Assembly: GCF_037975245.1 (NCBI RefSeq)
Contig: NC_092577.1
Location: forward strand, 22,532,398-22,596,397
Origin: Apostichopus japonicus
Lineage: Eukaryota; Echinodermata; Holothuroidea; Aspidochirotida; Stichopodidae
DNA: 64,000 bases
Reading direction: 5' to 3'
Below the pieces are notes generated by a model. The model saw only the letters and a list, made by a program, of their open reading frames with translations, searched no databases and had not been told where the DNA came from. Position numbers and translations under genes: made by a program. This document shows, piece by piece, positions 30,755 to 42,089 of the stretch (within the stretch, counting starts at the first letter, position 1; the number at the start of each line of letters is the position of its first letter).

Positions 30755-32047
30755 ATGGCGGCTCGCCGTGACAGCAAAATCGTATTGTTGAGTTTGTCGG
30801 GGGAGGCTAAGGTCGTCCCCGTACAAGTTTTTTCAGTTTTGCGTTCTGTTGGTTTAAAGGTCCCTGGAGAGGTTGACGCGCTTCAGCGTAAACCTCTCCG
30901 GGGTATGAATTGTTTTGATGTACGGTTTACCTCGGAGGCTGCCCGCGTCCGAGGCGTCCATGTGTTGGAGGGAGTTGAGGGACTGAAGGTCACACCGTAT
31001 GACAGTTCGGTGTGGGTGACAGTCCTCCACCTCCCTCTGGACATGTCTGAACAGGTTGTTGTGCGGACACTGGGGCGTTTTGGGAAAGTGACCGGCTACG
31101 AGGAGCCGGAATTCCTTGAATGTAAAGGTGTCAAGACCGGGACTAGACGAGTTAGAATCGAACTCAAGTCCGATATCCCCTCTACCTTGTGGGCTAATGG
31201 GCACAGTGCCCACATTGCATACCCGGGCCAGCCTCGCACTTGTTGGAGGTGTGGGCTGGAAGGGCATGAGGCCAGGTTGTGCCCGAACAAGCGGTGTAGC
31301 CGCTGTTTACAGGTTGGGCATACCCTGGCCGAGTGTAAAGGGGATATCGTTTGCAACTCGTGTGGGAAAACGGGCCATCTCGCCCGATTATGCCCAGACC
31401 GCTCATACGCCGCGAAAGTGGCTACGGGCGTGGTTGAAGCGGTCCCTGTCCCGGCCTCTGACACCGTACCACATGATGCTCCTGTCATCGCCCCAGTGTC
31501 CGACACTAGCGCCCCGATGGAGGCTTTGTTCCCCCTTTCGTGTCCGACCTCTCCCCTGATCGAACTTGCCGAGACTGCCAGCCTGCCCACTGAGGCAGAG
31601 CAGGACAAAACGGCGGAGATGGTACTAGCGGAGTGGCACGCGGCGCAGGATGCCGCTTGTACTGGTTCACCGGTAGCTACGCCCGCTATCGGTGATACTA
31701 GTCGGGCCCCGAGTCAACCGGCCCAAGAGACATTAAGTGGCCCAGATTCTGACTCGCCAATGGAGGACTGCACTACAGCCTTATTAGTTGTGGCTAAGGA
31801 GTCCTCCGATTGGTTTGATGAGACAAAACAGGCCACTGATCTCATTGACTCGAGTGGCCCTTCCACCCTACCCGCAGCCGCTTCCGCTATACCGGACACG
31901 ATGGTCGCTAGTGGACCTCCTGTTCCCGACAGGGAGGTCCACTCGATCAAGGTTGACGAGGAGTTAAGAACTCTGCTCCCTCGTAAGGAAAGGGGGAATA
32001 CTGTTAGGGGCTTGAAAAGACCCGTATTGGGAAAATTTCGCAGGTAA
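30755..32047 (+). CDS. LINE ORF1, intact 430 residues, RNA-binding with three CCHC knuckles
   Basis: The ATG at 30755 (MAARRDSKIV) is the first one after the leader and aligns with copy A; the longer frame from 30725 has no support from the homologues. The N-terminal half includes VPVQVFSVLRSVGLKVPGE and VTVLHLPLDMSEQ, RRM-like. Zinc knuckles: CWRCGLEGHEARLC, CSRCLQVGHTLAEC, CNSCGKTGHLARLC. The C-terminal half is acidic and Ser/Thr/Pro-rich and ends basic (KRPVLGKFRR). The protein would coat LINE RNA. The TAA at 32045-32047 overlaps an ATG (TAATG). It is the only intact ORF1 in the window and could supply ORF1p to other copies. Confidence 0.93.
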   Translation: MAARRDSKIVLLSLSGEAKVVPVQVFSVLRSVGLKVPGEVDALQRKPLRGMNCFDVRFTSEAARVRGVHVLEGVEGLKVTPYDSSVWVTVLHLPLDMSEQVVVRTLGRFGKVTGYEEPEFLECKGVKTGTRRVRIELKSDIPSTLWANGHSAHIAYPGQPRTCWRCGLEGHEARLCPNKRCSRCLQVGHTLAECKGDIVCNSCGKTGHLARLCPDRSYAAKVATGVVEAVPVPASDTVPHDAPVIAPVSDTSAPMEALFPLSCPTSPLIELAETASLPTEAEQDKTAEMVLAEWHAAQDAACTGSPVATPAIGDTSRAPSQPAQETLSGPDSDSPMEDCTTALLVVAKESSDWFDETKQATDLIDSSGPSTLPAAASAIPDTMVASGPPVPDREVHSIKVDEELRTLLPRKERGNTVRGLKRPVLGKFRR

Positions 32048-32265
32048 TGCGCAAGCCTGTCGTCTGCTATCGGGACGGCGTACCCCGGATGAATTTTGGA
32101 GTTAGTTGTTTTGTGTGGGGTGGGGGGTTTGTGTGGTCCTTACATAATATGGGTTGGGGGTTTTCTGTTTGTGGTTTGGTGTTGGCTTTTTGGGGCTGGT
32201 TTGTGGAGCTTTATTGTTTTGGTTCTCATAGCCTTTGGGTCCGTGTCCTTTTCACGTCACGTTAA
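32047..32265 (+). pseudogene. Remnant of LINE ORF2 C-terminus running into 3' UTR
   Basis: Starts with the ATG of the TAATG overlap. The first residues RKPVVCYRDGVPRMNF match the last residues of intact ORF2 (RKPVVYYRDGVPRMKF). In the full copy that reading ends in a stop; here the stop is changed and the frame runs on for 72 codons of low-complexity Trp/Gly/Phe-rich text from the 3' UTR. It is unlikely to be a functional protein. Confidence 0.7.
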
Positions 32266-34960
32266 ACGCTATATTTTATACATTTGTGGGTTAGTGAGAG
32301 ATTTCTGTTTGTGGGTTTTCAGTTGGGTTTTTGGTGGTTGTTAAACAGACTGGGATTGTTTTTAGTTTTGTTGACCTTTGGTCCGTGTCCGTTTCTTTGC
32401 ACGTAAAAAGCACCATGACTGCCTCTTCTAAGATATTACGAAAGATTTCACATACTGCTGACTTGATGTCGTCCATCACTCCAGACACAATTCCTACATG
32501 TTTTAGTGGAACTACAAGAGCATTTTTTCTTCCATATGCAGGGAGTGGGTGGTAATCAAGAAGATCCTTGCTGTTAACACAAAGCAATTTGTTCCTGTCG
32601 ACACTAGATTCCAATGAAAATACATACAAGTGCATATTCAGAACTGACTGAAGAACCCTTACAACAAAGTATACTTGCAGGTTCCCTTTGATCACTGAGA
32701 ATAGAATCTGTCCAAACAATAGCCCCTGATCATCTTGTTCAACTGTTGCACTAATTTCATTCAAACATGCTTGCAGTGCCTCATTATGTTTCCAGATGTA
32801 AAGGAACAGTTTGTTTCGCATCAATGGTTATGGGGAAGAATGTTCCAGCACTCAAGTAGGATTGAAGTAACTGATGCATTCCTGCTAATGTAAGACACCG
32901 GTTTTTGAAGTTCTGCAAATAACGCACACATCGTTTCAAATACGAGTGCTTACTTTCAAATCTCATAGTCCTTGTTCTAATGACAGGGCCAAATTGTAGT
33001 ATCAACATAGGTTAATGCTTAAGGAAATGGTGTTTTGGCCGCATTCTACTCTCAGGGAAAAGTCTGTAGTGCAACTCTAAGTACTTATTAATAAGAAAAC
33101 TCCGATTAGCTATTTCAGCCTCATTCATAGTAGGAGCACATAAAAGTTCCACCATATCATGTAACCGATGAAAGAACTGCCAAACCTGGTCCAAAGAATC
33201 TTCAATTCTAATCCCCAATAAGTACAGGCAATAATCTAAGAAGGCACCAATTCTCTACTACCTGTCCACCCAAGTTTTCACCATTTGGATTTGCTTCTAT
33301 CTGACCCGAGGTATTTGAAACTGAGCTATTGTTCTATTTATGTCGGTGTATGTTAGCCACTTCTTCTGTTTTATGAAATAGCTTAAAACCAGTGCCACAT
33401 CATAATTCAAGACCCCTTCAAATAGGTCATAACCAAGACAATGGGGCAAGCATGAAGAGACATGAAAATATTTCATTAAACTTAACCCCTTGTGGAATTG
33501 TTTGGTTCACATTCTGTTGGACTTCCTGTACTGCTATGTTGTTATTGTCTGAATTTCGAATGGGTCCAACACAGCACATGGGTCTTAATGAAATTCTGCA
33601 CTTGTAGAGGAGCACCACCTACACCAACATAGAGTACTACTAAAGTTTTCCACAAATCCACCAATACAATGTGAACCAAGATTATCTCCGGCAATAAATT
33701 TAATGTACCTTTTACTGGCTGCTGCACACCAGCTATTTCAAAACCGTTCAGTTGAAGGTTCCTGAGATCGTCAATTAATGTTCGAAGCAACTTGTCAAGT
33801 CCAAAGTACTTAAACTCATTCTCATTGCACAGGAGTACTGGCATTGAGTGATCTATACTCGACCGGCTAGAAACTAGCGGATTACATACTTCAAAAGAAT
33901 CTTCATAGAGGATTAGTTTTTAAAGCATGTGGATTTTTATGGAAGGAAATGTTAGCTTTAAAAACAGCACCGTCGGTTATATCGTGAAGTACCTTTTCTT
34001 CACCAGGTTTGTGGTTACCATGATACACAAGAAACTTGGTACACTGATACTCATTTTGAACTGACTTGTTTTTCAATAGGCTCTCCAAAGAGTCTTTGAT
34101 AGAGATGTACTTAAATTCTCTCTTTATTGAAATCATTTCTGTCCAATTTAAATGAAATGGGTGCAACATAAATTGTTTGTTATATATCGATTTACGAATA
34201 TAGTCTGGTCGCAGGGGCCCAGCACTACAATCCGATAATAGGTCACATGATTTGAAATCATTCATCACTTCCTTTGCTGTTGGTTCTGACATGGAGGTAA
34301 AAACCTCTATGGTTCTGGTATGTCTAGATCATTGGCTAATGATCAGAATATTTTTGGGAAAATAACTGTCTGGCCTAGGCGGTGTATGTCATGACATTGT
34401 TCTATAATGTGCTGGATGGTTGAAGGAATCAGGTACTTTGATTCCAACTGTAGGTAAAATAACATGACATTTTGTAAAAACAGACCTTCAATATTATGTT
34501 TCTTCCAAAACTTCAATCGCATCGAACGAATCTGGATCAAATGTTGCATAATCATCGGTGTCATATTCTGGCTCTCCAAACTAATTTTGTATTTGGATAA
34601 GTTCTGCAGGAACTTGATCAACTGTGTCTGACTTGTGATACCTTGAGAAATGTGACGTAAAAGACGACTTCTTTGTAAATGATGATTTACAGTTATTAAA
34701 TGGGCACAATATAGTAGTCCCAACTTCTAGGTGTTCTGTTAAGTGTTTGAAGACATGTTTTATGTTATCACACTGTAATGGAATATCAAGATTTTTATAT
34801 ATCCTGTAAACTGCTGGTTTGGAATGAGATCTTTGCACATGACTGATAAGAGTAGAGTAGGCAGCATGTAGCATGTAGCATATGGGCATGGAAACGACCT
34901 ATTACACTCATTCTTGTGAAACCGACAGTGGTTAACATAACCTTGTAAAGTCCATTACTG

Positions 34961-35640
34961 TATCGTTTTAGCAAGCAGCAAACGGGGAATAACACAGTTA
35001 TTGTTACTTGCGAGAACCTTCATATCTATTGCTGTAAAGCATTACCTGTGTTCTAGACAATAAATTGCGGCTGTTGTGCTTTGTGCAATCTTGATCACAA
35101 TTATCTTGATGCTGTAAGAAGAATCCAGACATTAAATATGAAAATAATCCACATTCAGGGTGATCGAAACACACACACACACAGTTTCTGGCCCTGCCCA
35201 CAATGCTGTAATTTACAGACTGGAGACTACACAGTGCATGAGAGAATTTTTAAGTACTGCACATTGTATCCTAAAGGCTGAAACATTTAAGGTGAAGGAA
35301 TCACTAACAAGGAGAGATTAATTGAAGGTGGAGAGGCATGGGGTGATTGTATTATGAAAGTCTCATGTAGATGTGGGGGTAAAGTACCTGTGTTTGGTTG
35401 TTAGCCTGTTTAGGAAGCACTTTCTTCTTGCAAAACGAAGATTCATAAGGGAAGCATGCCTTCACCAAATTTACTCTGTATAGTGCATACATTGCCAATA
35501 TTGAGGAAATGAGTAAGGAATTGTAGAACTTGACGGCAACACTTCAATATGCATGGTTATATTTTGGCACTTCTGTGGCTGCGAGAAAATGTTATTTTAT
35601 CTATTCATTATGAAGGCATATCAGTAACAATATTCCTGGT
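34961..35640. other. Spacer
   Basis: No gene is recognised. A short (ac)n run lies near 35170. Confidence 0.4.
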
Positions 35641-36134
35641 GCTTTTTACGTGCTAAGAAAACGGACACGGACCAAAGGTCAACAGAACCAAAAACAATCC
35701 CAGTTTGTAAAACAACAACCAAAACCCCACTGAAACCCACAAACACGAATCTCTCACTAACGCGGCGTTTAACGTCACGCGAAAAGGACACGGACCCAAA
35801 GGCCGACAGAAGCCAAAAGAAACCCCCTACAAACCGGCTCCAAAAAGCCAACCACAAACAGAATAATAAAACCAAACCATATTATGTAACGACCACACAA
35901 CCCCCAATTTTTTCCAAAAAAATTGCATCCGGGAACGCCGTCCCGACAGGCTGCCATCGTCTACGAAAGGCAGTGTCGGGAAGCCGTGCATGGTGCGCCT
36001 CCATGCGGAACCTAATGTCACTTTGCACGAGGGGGACATCCTCTGCCCTCCAGACGTCCCCATCGAAAACTAGGCGGCATCTGCTGTTCAAGATGTGTCT
36101 CCTGATGACAGCGGCAAAGAACAACAGCAGATCC
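35641..36134 (-). mobile_element. 5'-truncated LINE 3' end (same family as copies A-C)
   Basis: On the minus strand the frame reads DLLLFFAAVIRRH, SRCRLVFDGDVWRAEDV and RLPDTAFRRRW, the C-terminus of ORF2 of copy B, followed by the 3' UTR and gcacgtaaaaagc at 35641. Its truncated 5' side at 36134 touches another LINE fragment of opposite orientation. Confidence 0.88.
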
Positions 36135-36404
36135 TTGTTTGAGTGGGTGGTTGTGCGTTTTGTCACTGCATGGGCGAATGTACCTTTCTGGCTCGGTTGA
36201 CTTGGAGTTTCGTTTGTCAGTATGAGATGGTTCCCCAGCAAACACAGAACATGTCACGAAAACGTCTTCAGGCTATTATTTCCACCAAAAAATCGTCGTT
36301 AAAACATTAATATAACATTTATATCTATGCCAATGTTATGATAGTAGGTAGTGCCGTTTTGCCGTGACGTTTTGTTTCCCGCATGGCGGGTCATGTAAAA
36401 AAGC
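36135..36404 (+). mobile_element. LINE 3' end of the second subfamily, with a short insertion
   Basis: The plus strand reads tttgagtgggtgg, gagtttcgtttgtcag, then gtgccgttttgccgtgacg and ends catgtaaaaaagc, matching the 3' UTR of the minus-strand LINEs at 38.6 and 53.6 kb. About 115 bp at 36231-36347 (cagcaaacacagaac, gtcgttaaaac) are absent from those copies and look like a short inserted repeat. Head-to-head with the LINE fragment on its left. Confidence 0.75.
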
Positions 36405-38378
36405 ATTAGGGCTATGCATTGTTGGTAATGGGCAATGTATTTTTTAACCATATGCATATGTATTGCTTTCCAATATTACAAAAACATGTAAGCAAGGATA
36501 TCAGTGGGCACATCATTCCATATTTCGAGTAAACAATCATTAAAGGGAAAAATGATTTTTTGTGTTGAAACAGTTTCACTTAAATTTTTGGGAAATTTAA
36601 TGTCAAATACAAAGTAAAGAAGACTCCCATGACGAACAGAATAATTTTGTCAAAATGGGTTGTTTTGGGGCAAAATACAGTTCAAGATAGGTATGTTGTA
36701 ATGTCTCATTTCAGAGATGATATCAAACTTCAAATTCCCAGCCAGCTGCCAAGTGGGCCCCAATTGGGAAGACCAATTGGAGCCCATTCAGATTTGTCAT
36801 TCCGTTCCACACAGGGGCCAAACAGATTGGGGCCCACAAGAGGCCCAAACCGGGCCAGCTGTCTGGAGCCCACCTGGGACCTATTCTAGGCCCCAATCGT
36901 TTTGGCCCACACAGAACCTATACTGTGCTTAATCAGGCTAACTGCATGGGGCCCAAATTGGACCCATTAAGGGCCCAGTTGACTGAGCTTGACCGAAGTG
37001 AAACCCACAGTGTGGTCCAAATTTTAATCCCAGCTGGTTCACTGTGGCCCTTAAAATAGTTCAGTTATCTACAGGTTCACCACCTCTCAGCATTCAGGAA
37101 AGTGGCTGAAGGCCAAGTTTGAATCACGACCATGGGATGGGGACGTAAAATAACAGTCCTGGGAGGAATGCAGGAAGTGTTTTTAAAAGTTTTACGTTTG
37201 TCTCAGCGTCAAAGTGAAGTCGCCCCTATCATCCAAAGGACGAGAGAAGAGCTGGATATAGCTTGGTTGCACTTGTGTCCCCCCCCCCCCCCATATTATA
37301 GCAGGTTGTTGAATGGGGGGTCAAGGACGCTTGAACCGTTCATGTACTGCCGTGGTACAGCAGAGATTAATTGCCTCCAAATAAGAATGCAAGTATTCAT
37401 GTCTACATTCATACATTTTATTTACATTTTATACATTTATACATTTTATACATTATATACAGTTGATTTGAAAGAAAAAATATGAAACTCTCAGAACTGA
37501 AACTATATGCATCCTAATTTCAGGGAACATTTTGGCATTTGGAGACAGAATAGAATGTCAGGCAAACCCTGCAAATGTTAACGATGCGGGCAAGATGCTA
37601 TATATTCCACATACTTATGCATTCCAAATGCAATGCAATGCTCAGGGCCAACAGTATTGTATGCTAGATCATCCTCTGGATCAAATAAACATGAACTCAT
37701 TTAAAATCGTGACAGAAAACTTATACTTTTTCTGGCGAGGTGAGAATAACATCTCCAATGTTTTAATGTTTTATGACAAGATAAAGTGCATAGGTAATAA
37801 AAAACATTACTACAGTAAATCTGTAACACACAAAAATATAACAGTTTACATTTTCTTACGACAAATGATTTCTGTAAGTGGTTGAAAACTACAAAGAAGT
37901 TCGAACTGTTGAAAGAAGTAAACCATGACATCATACTGTCAATACTATTAACAGTGTTCTTCTGGTAATTTGATATCTATTTCGGAAACTGACAAGACAT
38001 ATTCATGCGGGGTTTCAGCTACTGATAGAAGAAATTTTGCTCTATAGCATACTTTCATTCAGTGTTGGGCTACCTGTAAAGACCAATTATGGAGACTTTT
38101 CAATGAACATAAAATCCCACCATTTTGCATGTATGTAATCCTTAACTCACCCCAATTACATTGCTGTAATTAACTTTACCAATTTCGGACGTTAACTACG
38201 TGAAAAATGGGAAGAAATGTCAGGTTTTTAGGAAACCTATTTCACACATTCCTGAAACATTCCTAGCACATCAGGTGACCATGTGATGTCACCGTTGGTA
38301 TAACGCACGCACAACAATAACAAAAATTGTATACTTCAGCTGCCAAAACATGAACAATATTACTCCTTTTCCCCCGCA
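36405..38378. other. Non-coding stretch with a degenerate tgggccc-rich repeat
   Basis: At 36740-37040 short words of the type tgggccccaattggg recur with variations on both strands, a degenerate minisatellite. The rest shows a C-run near 37280 and a tacatttta repeat near 37410-37460. Open frames at 37132-37485 and 37532-37885 have no recognisable features and are not called. Confidence 0.5.
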
Positions 38379-38426
38379 ATGCCACAACTCTGTGCTGTTA
38401 GAGGTTGTAGTTATACCTCAGCCAAC
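38379..38426 (+). pseudogene. THAP-finger N-terminal fragment cut by a LINE
   Basis: The ATG at 38379 opens MPQLCAVRGCSYTSAN, matching the start of a THAP zinc finger (M-P-x-x-C-x-x-x-x-C). After 16 codons the sequence becomes the LINE leader gtggagtgcggacg at 38427. The rest of the domain is not found on the far side of the LINE. THAP proteins bind DNA; related ones are P-element transposases. Confidence 0.5.
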
Positions 38427-40718
38427 GTGGAGTGCGGACGTCTTTTCGGCTGCTCTCCACTTTTCGTTGACCACCCTTTTTTCGGGTTTTTACCTTGGCC
38501 TTTCATTCATTTGCAGTTTGTTTTAGTGTAGTTTGTGTGTTTTGGGTTTCTTTCGTTTTGGTTTTTGTGCTTTTTACGTCACCCGCCATGGGATACACGG
38601 GATACAAAACGTCACGGCCAAACGGCACTACCGAACCATCCCATTCTGACAAACGAAACTCAGGTCAAGCGACCCAATAAAACATACGCCCACCGACCTG
38701 CAGAGACGAAACGCCCACCCCCCCCCACTCAAACATTCCAAAAACCACAAAAGGACGACCAGCACGGAGCGAAACGAAAAACCCCTCCCCAGCACACCAC
38801 CGTCCAAAAATGCAGCAACAGAAATTTCCCCCTAAAAACCACATCACATCTATTCCGCCAAACATGTTTTTTCACAATACAGCAAACAAAAATAATGCGC
38901 TGCAACACAGCAACCGAACAAACTGGAGGGTCTACCCCATATAAAATAAAGCCCTGTCCTACCGACCGTGAACGGTCTCCCGTAACACTGTCGGTCCAGG
39001 TCTGGAACCACTCCCATACGTTAAACTACAAAGCAACAATGCCAAAAAGCATGAGCGGTACTCTCTAAGCTGTCACAGCCGGTCATTGGGCACAGTCCAT
39101 CACCCAATCGCCACTGATATCTTTTTAGGTTGGTCACCAAGGCACCGTGTGCAATTCTCCATGCAAGATCACGGCGCCTGCCACCATTCAGCCTTGAATG
39201 CACCGAACGCCATACTTCGGCAGAATGACGTCCCTGGACAAAAAATGCATTCAGGGCCCTATCCGGCAACGAACTGTGAACGAGGGCCGGCTGTGACAGG
39301 TCAACAGGGGGCAACTCAATCAGAGCGGAGCAAATGACACGTTTGGAGTACTACTATGCGCTTCTCTGTTGCTAAACAGCGCCGGGACTCATCGACGCAG
39401 GTGCAAACCGCCCAAAAACGTACCAAATATGAACAAGGCAACCCTGGGTCAGTTACCGCTACAAACAACTGCTTAAATAACAAAAAGGTCAATTTAGTTT
39501 CCAGATGAACCACCCCTAACCCACCCTTCTCCAGTTTTTGGTACATTACCGCCCTTTTGACAAGCTCTGTATCACCCGACCAAATAAATGCAAATATCGC
39601 TCTCTCCAACCGCACCAGGATCGAAAGCCAGCGGGTGCCAAAGGTTTCGAGCCTGCTCTCAAGTACCTCAGCCCTCTCGTTCCAGGTTACATCACAAGGT
39701 GCATCGCAGCTACCAAGGCGAAGGCCCTTTGTGTTTTCCGGATTCAACTTCGCCCCGGTAGCTCTCTCAAAGATAGATAAATCCTGCGAGAGGGCACGAA
39801 AGGAGCCCAGACTCGAAACAACACACGTGACGTCATCTGCATATTGAACGCACTTCACTTTGGCACCCCCTGGCATAACGAATGGAACAAGTCTTGAGTC
39901 CCTTTCCAAAAGACGAGAGAGGGACTCGCTAAACAAAACATAAAGTAATGGAGACAGAGGGCACCCCTGGCGCACCCCCCTCTCCACGTTAAAAACCTCC
40001 GAACAAAACCCATTTACGATAACAGAACTCAAACTTTCTTGATACAAAACAGAAATCCACTTACGAAAATCCGGGTGCAATTGAAACGTCTCCAATACAT
40101 GCATTAAAAACCCAAGATCCACCATGTCAAAGGTCCAGAGACACCAATGCACATGGCAGATCTCGTTCAATAACAAAGTCGGTCAAGTCGCGCATCAACC
40201 ACAAGTTCTGCTGGATGCAACGACCCTTCACTGCACAAGTCTGGAGATCACCCACAAGATGTGGCATAGCCAGTGCAAGGCGGTTGCACAAAGCCTTAGC
40301 CAGCAACTTGTAGTTTACATTTAACAAGGTTTTGGTTTTTCGATAGGTGTGTGGCTTGCCACACCCCTAGCTGTCATGGCGGCTCGCCGTGACAGCAAAA
40401 TCGTATTGTTGAGTTTTTCGGGGGAGGCTGAGGTCGTCCCCGAACAAGTTTTTTTCAGTTTTGCGTTGGTTTAAAGGTCCCTGGAGAGGTTCATGCGCTT
40501 CAGCGTAAACAAGCGCGTCAACCTCTCCGAGGTATAAATTGTTTTGATGTGGGTGATGTGGGTGATGTTTCGGTGTGGGTGACAGTCCTCCATCTCCCTC
40601 TGGACATGTCTGAACAGATTGTTGTGCGGACACTGGGGCGTTTTGGGAAAGTAACCGGCTACGAGGAGCCGGAATTCCTTGAATGTAAGGGTGTAAAGAC
40701 CGGGACCAGACGAGTTAG
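38427..40718 (+). mobile_element. LINE 5' half (copy E), interrupted by a nested LINE
   Basis: 38427-38566 is the family-1 leader and 5' UTR (cgttttggttttt). The sequence resumes at 40329 with the next part (tggcggctcgccgtgacagc) and ORF1 to about 40718, where it breaks at cgagttaggg. ORF1 here has an internal loss after VPGEV and a short gtgggtgat repeat, then VTVLHLPLDMSEQIVVRTLG. It is dead. Removing 38567-40328 restores continuity of the 5' UTR. Confidence 0.85.
38567..40328 (-). mobile_element. Nested LINE, second subfamily, 5' truncated in RT
   Basis: Flanked by gttttggttttt at 38555-38566 and 40329-40340. The minus strand begins in the RT with NVNYKLLAKALCNR, then QNLWLMRDLTDF, DMVDLGFLMHVLE, ERGVRQGCPLSPLLYVLF and VQYADDVTCVV (YADD near 39850), then the C-terminal WRIAHGALVTN and CPMTGC block. 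A frameshift separates DL and TFDMVD near 40135 and another lies near 39315. The 3' UTR ends acgtaaaaagcac. It is clearly homologous to copy B ORF2 but divergent. Confidence 0.9.
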
Positions 40719-40944
40719 GGTAGGATTCCATAAGCACGGATACGGAAGCGGCAAAATACGCTCTCATTGGATTTCAACGGTTGTAATTCCATCTGCACGG
40801 ATGCGGATGCGTTTTCGAATGCAGATATGCATGCGGTAACTTTGATCGCTTCATGTAGCGATTGGTACGGCCATCCGGATGCTAGCCGCATACGATGAAC
40901 AGTTGATATGACGTCATCATGTAAACAGGCAATACTATTTTCAG

Positions 40945-41040
40945 TGTCCTAGAAAATGAAACGCTGGTTAGGAAGCATCCAGGTCTCTATGATGTGAGAC
41001 TTCCTGAACACAGGGATGCCCAGCTTTGTTGAAATTGACG
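40945..41040 (+). CDS. First exon of a MADF-domain gene (PIF/Harbinger partner)
   Basis: After a TTTTCAG acceptor-like site the frame reads VLENETLVRKHPGLYDVRLP, the N-terminal part of a MADF domain (Myb-like DNA-binding). A donor gacg followed by GTGAGT lies at 41041. The MADF frame meets a stop (TGT TGA) just before the donor, while the frame that fits the next exon is shifted by one base. This suggests a one-base lesion or a misjudged boundary. Confidence 0.55.
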
Positions 41041-42089
41041 GTGAGTAGGTCTGAGGCCTAACCTAACGTAATACATGGTATTCATGCCTAGGTTAGGTCT
41101 AACGTTACAAGTTTGGGGCTCTGGGCCTACTTCGCGTCGGTTTATGGCCTATTCAATATCATCATTGACCAAGCTTTGTCGTTATCACCGAATTGTGTGT
41201 GATGGCAAACATAAGACCTGTTTTGTAAGATCGGACGATTTTATAGAGCGGCAGTTATACATGGTATTTACTGTTACTAGGCTAGGCTAACTTGTAGAAG
41301 TACCAGTAGTACTAGCATCATCATTGATTGAGAAGCTTTGACTATGATGATTATGAATATGATTATGAACTCACCTTGATGAACTCAGAAATCAAATTAA
41401 GTAATTTTGTGATAATAGAAATGCTAACATTTGAACAATTAGCAAATTAGGCCTAGGTCTATGTTTGGAGTCCTTTTTTCCAAAATTGTGCGCAAAATAA
41501 CGATTCCTTTCGACCGAAGGAGCTAATTATTTAATCAATGCAGTTCACATTACTGTTAAAATGCCTATGGTGCCTAATTTCATGCATGGTGCTTTGCTTT
41601 CTCCCAAAATCCACAACAGTTTTAAACTAATTACATGATCTTTATTTTCTGTGGTGGTTTAGCCGACCTTAGAACAAAGCTTAGGCCCAGGTCCCATATG
41701 CTTATAGTGGCATCAAAGCAGACAATTTTGGAGTTCTAAAACATTTACATTAGGAGTCATCATTTTCTCAAGACAAACACTGCAGGTTAATGTAGTTATA
41801 GTATAGGCCTCCCTCACTAGGTGCAAACAGTACACATTGGGGTGCATGAAATTAGGGGACTCACGAAAATAGGGACATTGCTGTATATATATCAGTACTG
41901 GTCATTGTGTTCAAGTACAGTTGCTTTATAGTCATCAGATATTTGTGTAGTATTAAGATACGTATTTTAGCGATTGAGTTAGCAAATGTGGAGAATTACA
42001 GTCCTTGTTCCTTTCTTTTCATCTTTATCAATGAGCATATATTGATACACTGGAAAAACCTATGTAGGGTATTTCCTTCATCATTTCAG
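41041..42089 (+). other. Intron between MADF exons
   Basis: Bounded by GTGAGT at 41041 and TCATTTCAG ending at 42089. No other gene is seen inside; aggcctag words are common. Confidence 0.6.

Larger units (their letters stand above)
30555..32411 (+). mobile_element. ORF1-only LINE (copy C), 1.86 kb with target-site duplication
   Basis: Flanked by accatgactg at 30545-30554 and 32412-32421. Structure: ttcag repeats, GTGGAG leader, 5' UTR, intact ORF1, the last codons of ORF2, and a 3' UTR ending acgtaaaaagc. The ORF1-to-ORF2-end junction equals that of copy A, so ORF2 was lost in a common source element and the short form was then copied. It inserted into the minus-strand transposase gene. Confidence 0.93.
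30391..34960 (-). pseudogene. Degraded zinc-finger transposase-domain gene, split by LINE copy C
   Basis: Minus-strand pieces in order. Near 34940-34860: GYVNHCRFHKNECNRSFPC, a C2H2-like unit. 34889-34581: CPFNNCKSSFTKKSSFTSHF with H-RYHK. 34292-33903 and 33844-33542 are unassigned coding remnants. 33218-33012: SLDQVWQFFHRLHDMVELL and RMRPKHHFLKH. 33008-32784: RTRTMRFESKHSYLKRCVRY. 32824-32430: SAVCEIFRNILEEAVMV. After the LINE (30555-32411) the frame resumes near 30540 with VGVDVPEDLALVEPSDLMML. N-terminal zinc fingers plus KPKHH and RFExKH blocks are what I know from animal CACTA-like transposase-domain proteins. Stops and frameshifts are frequent; some gaps may be introns. Confidence 0.6.

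Noticed and set aside
37132-37885. Two 117-codon plus-strand ORFs
   Set aside because: Low-complexity or AT-rich text with no motif or homologous copy in the window.
38495-39068. 61- and 177-codon plus-strand ORFs
   Set aside because: Antisense of the nested minus-strand LINE 3' UTR and ORF2 end.
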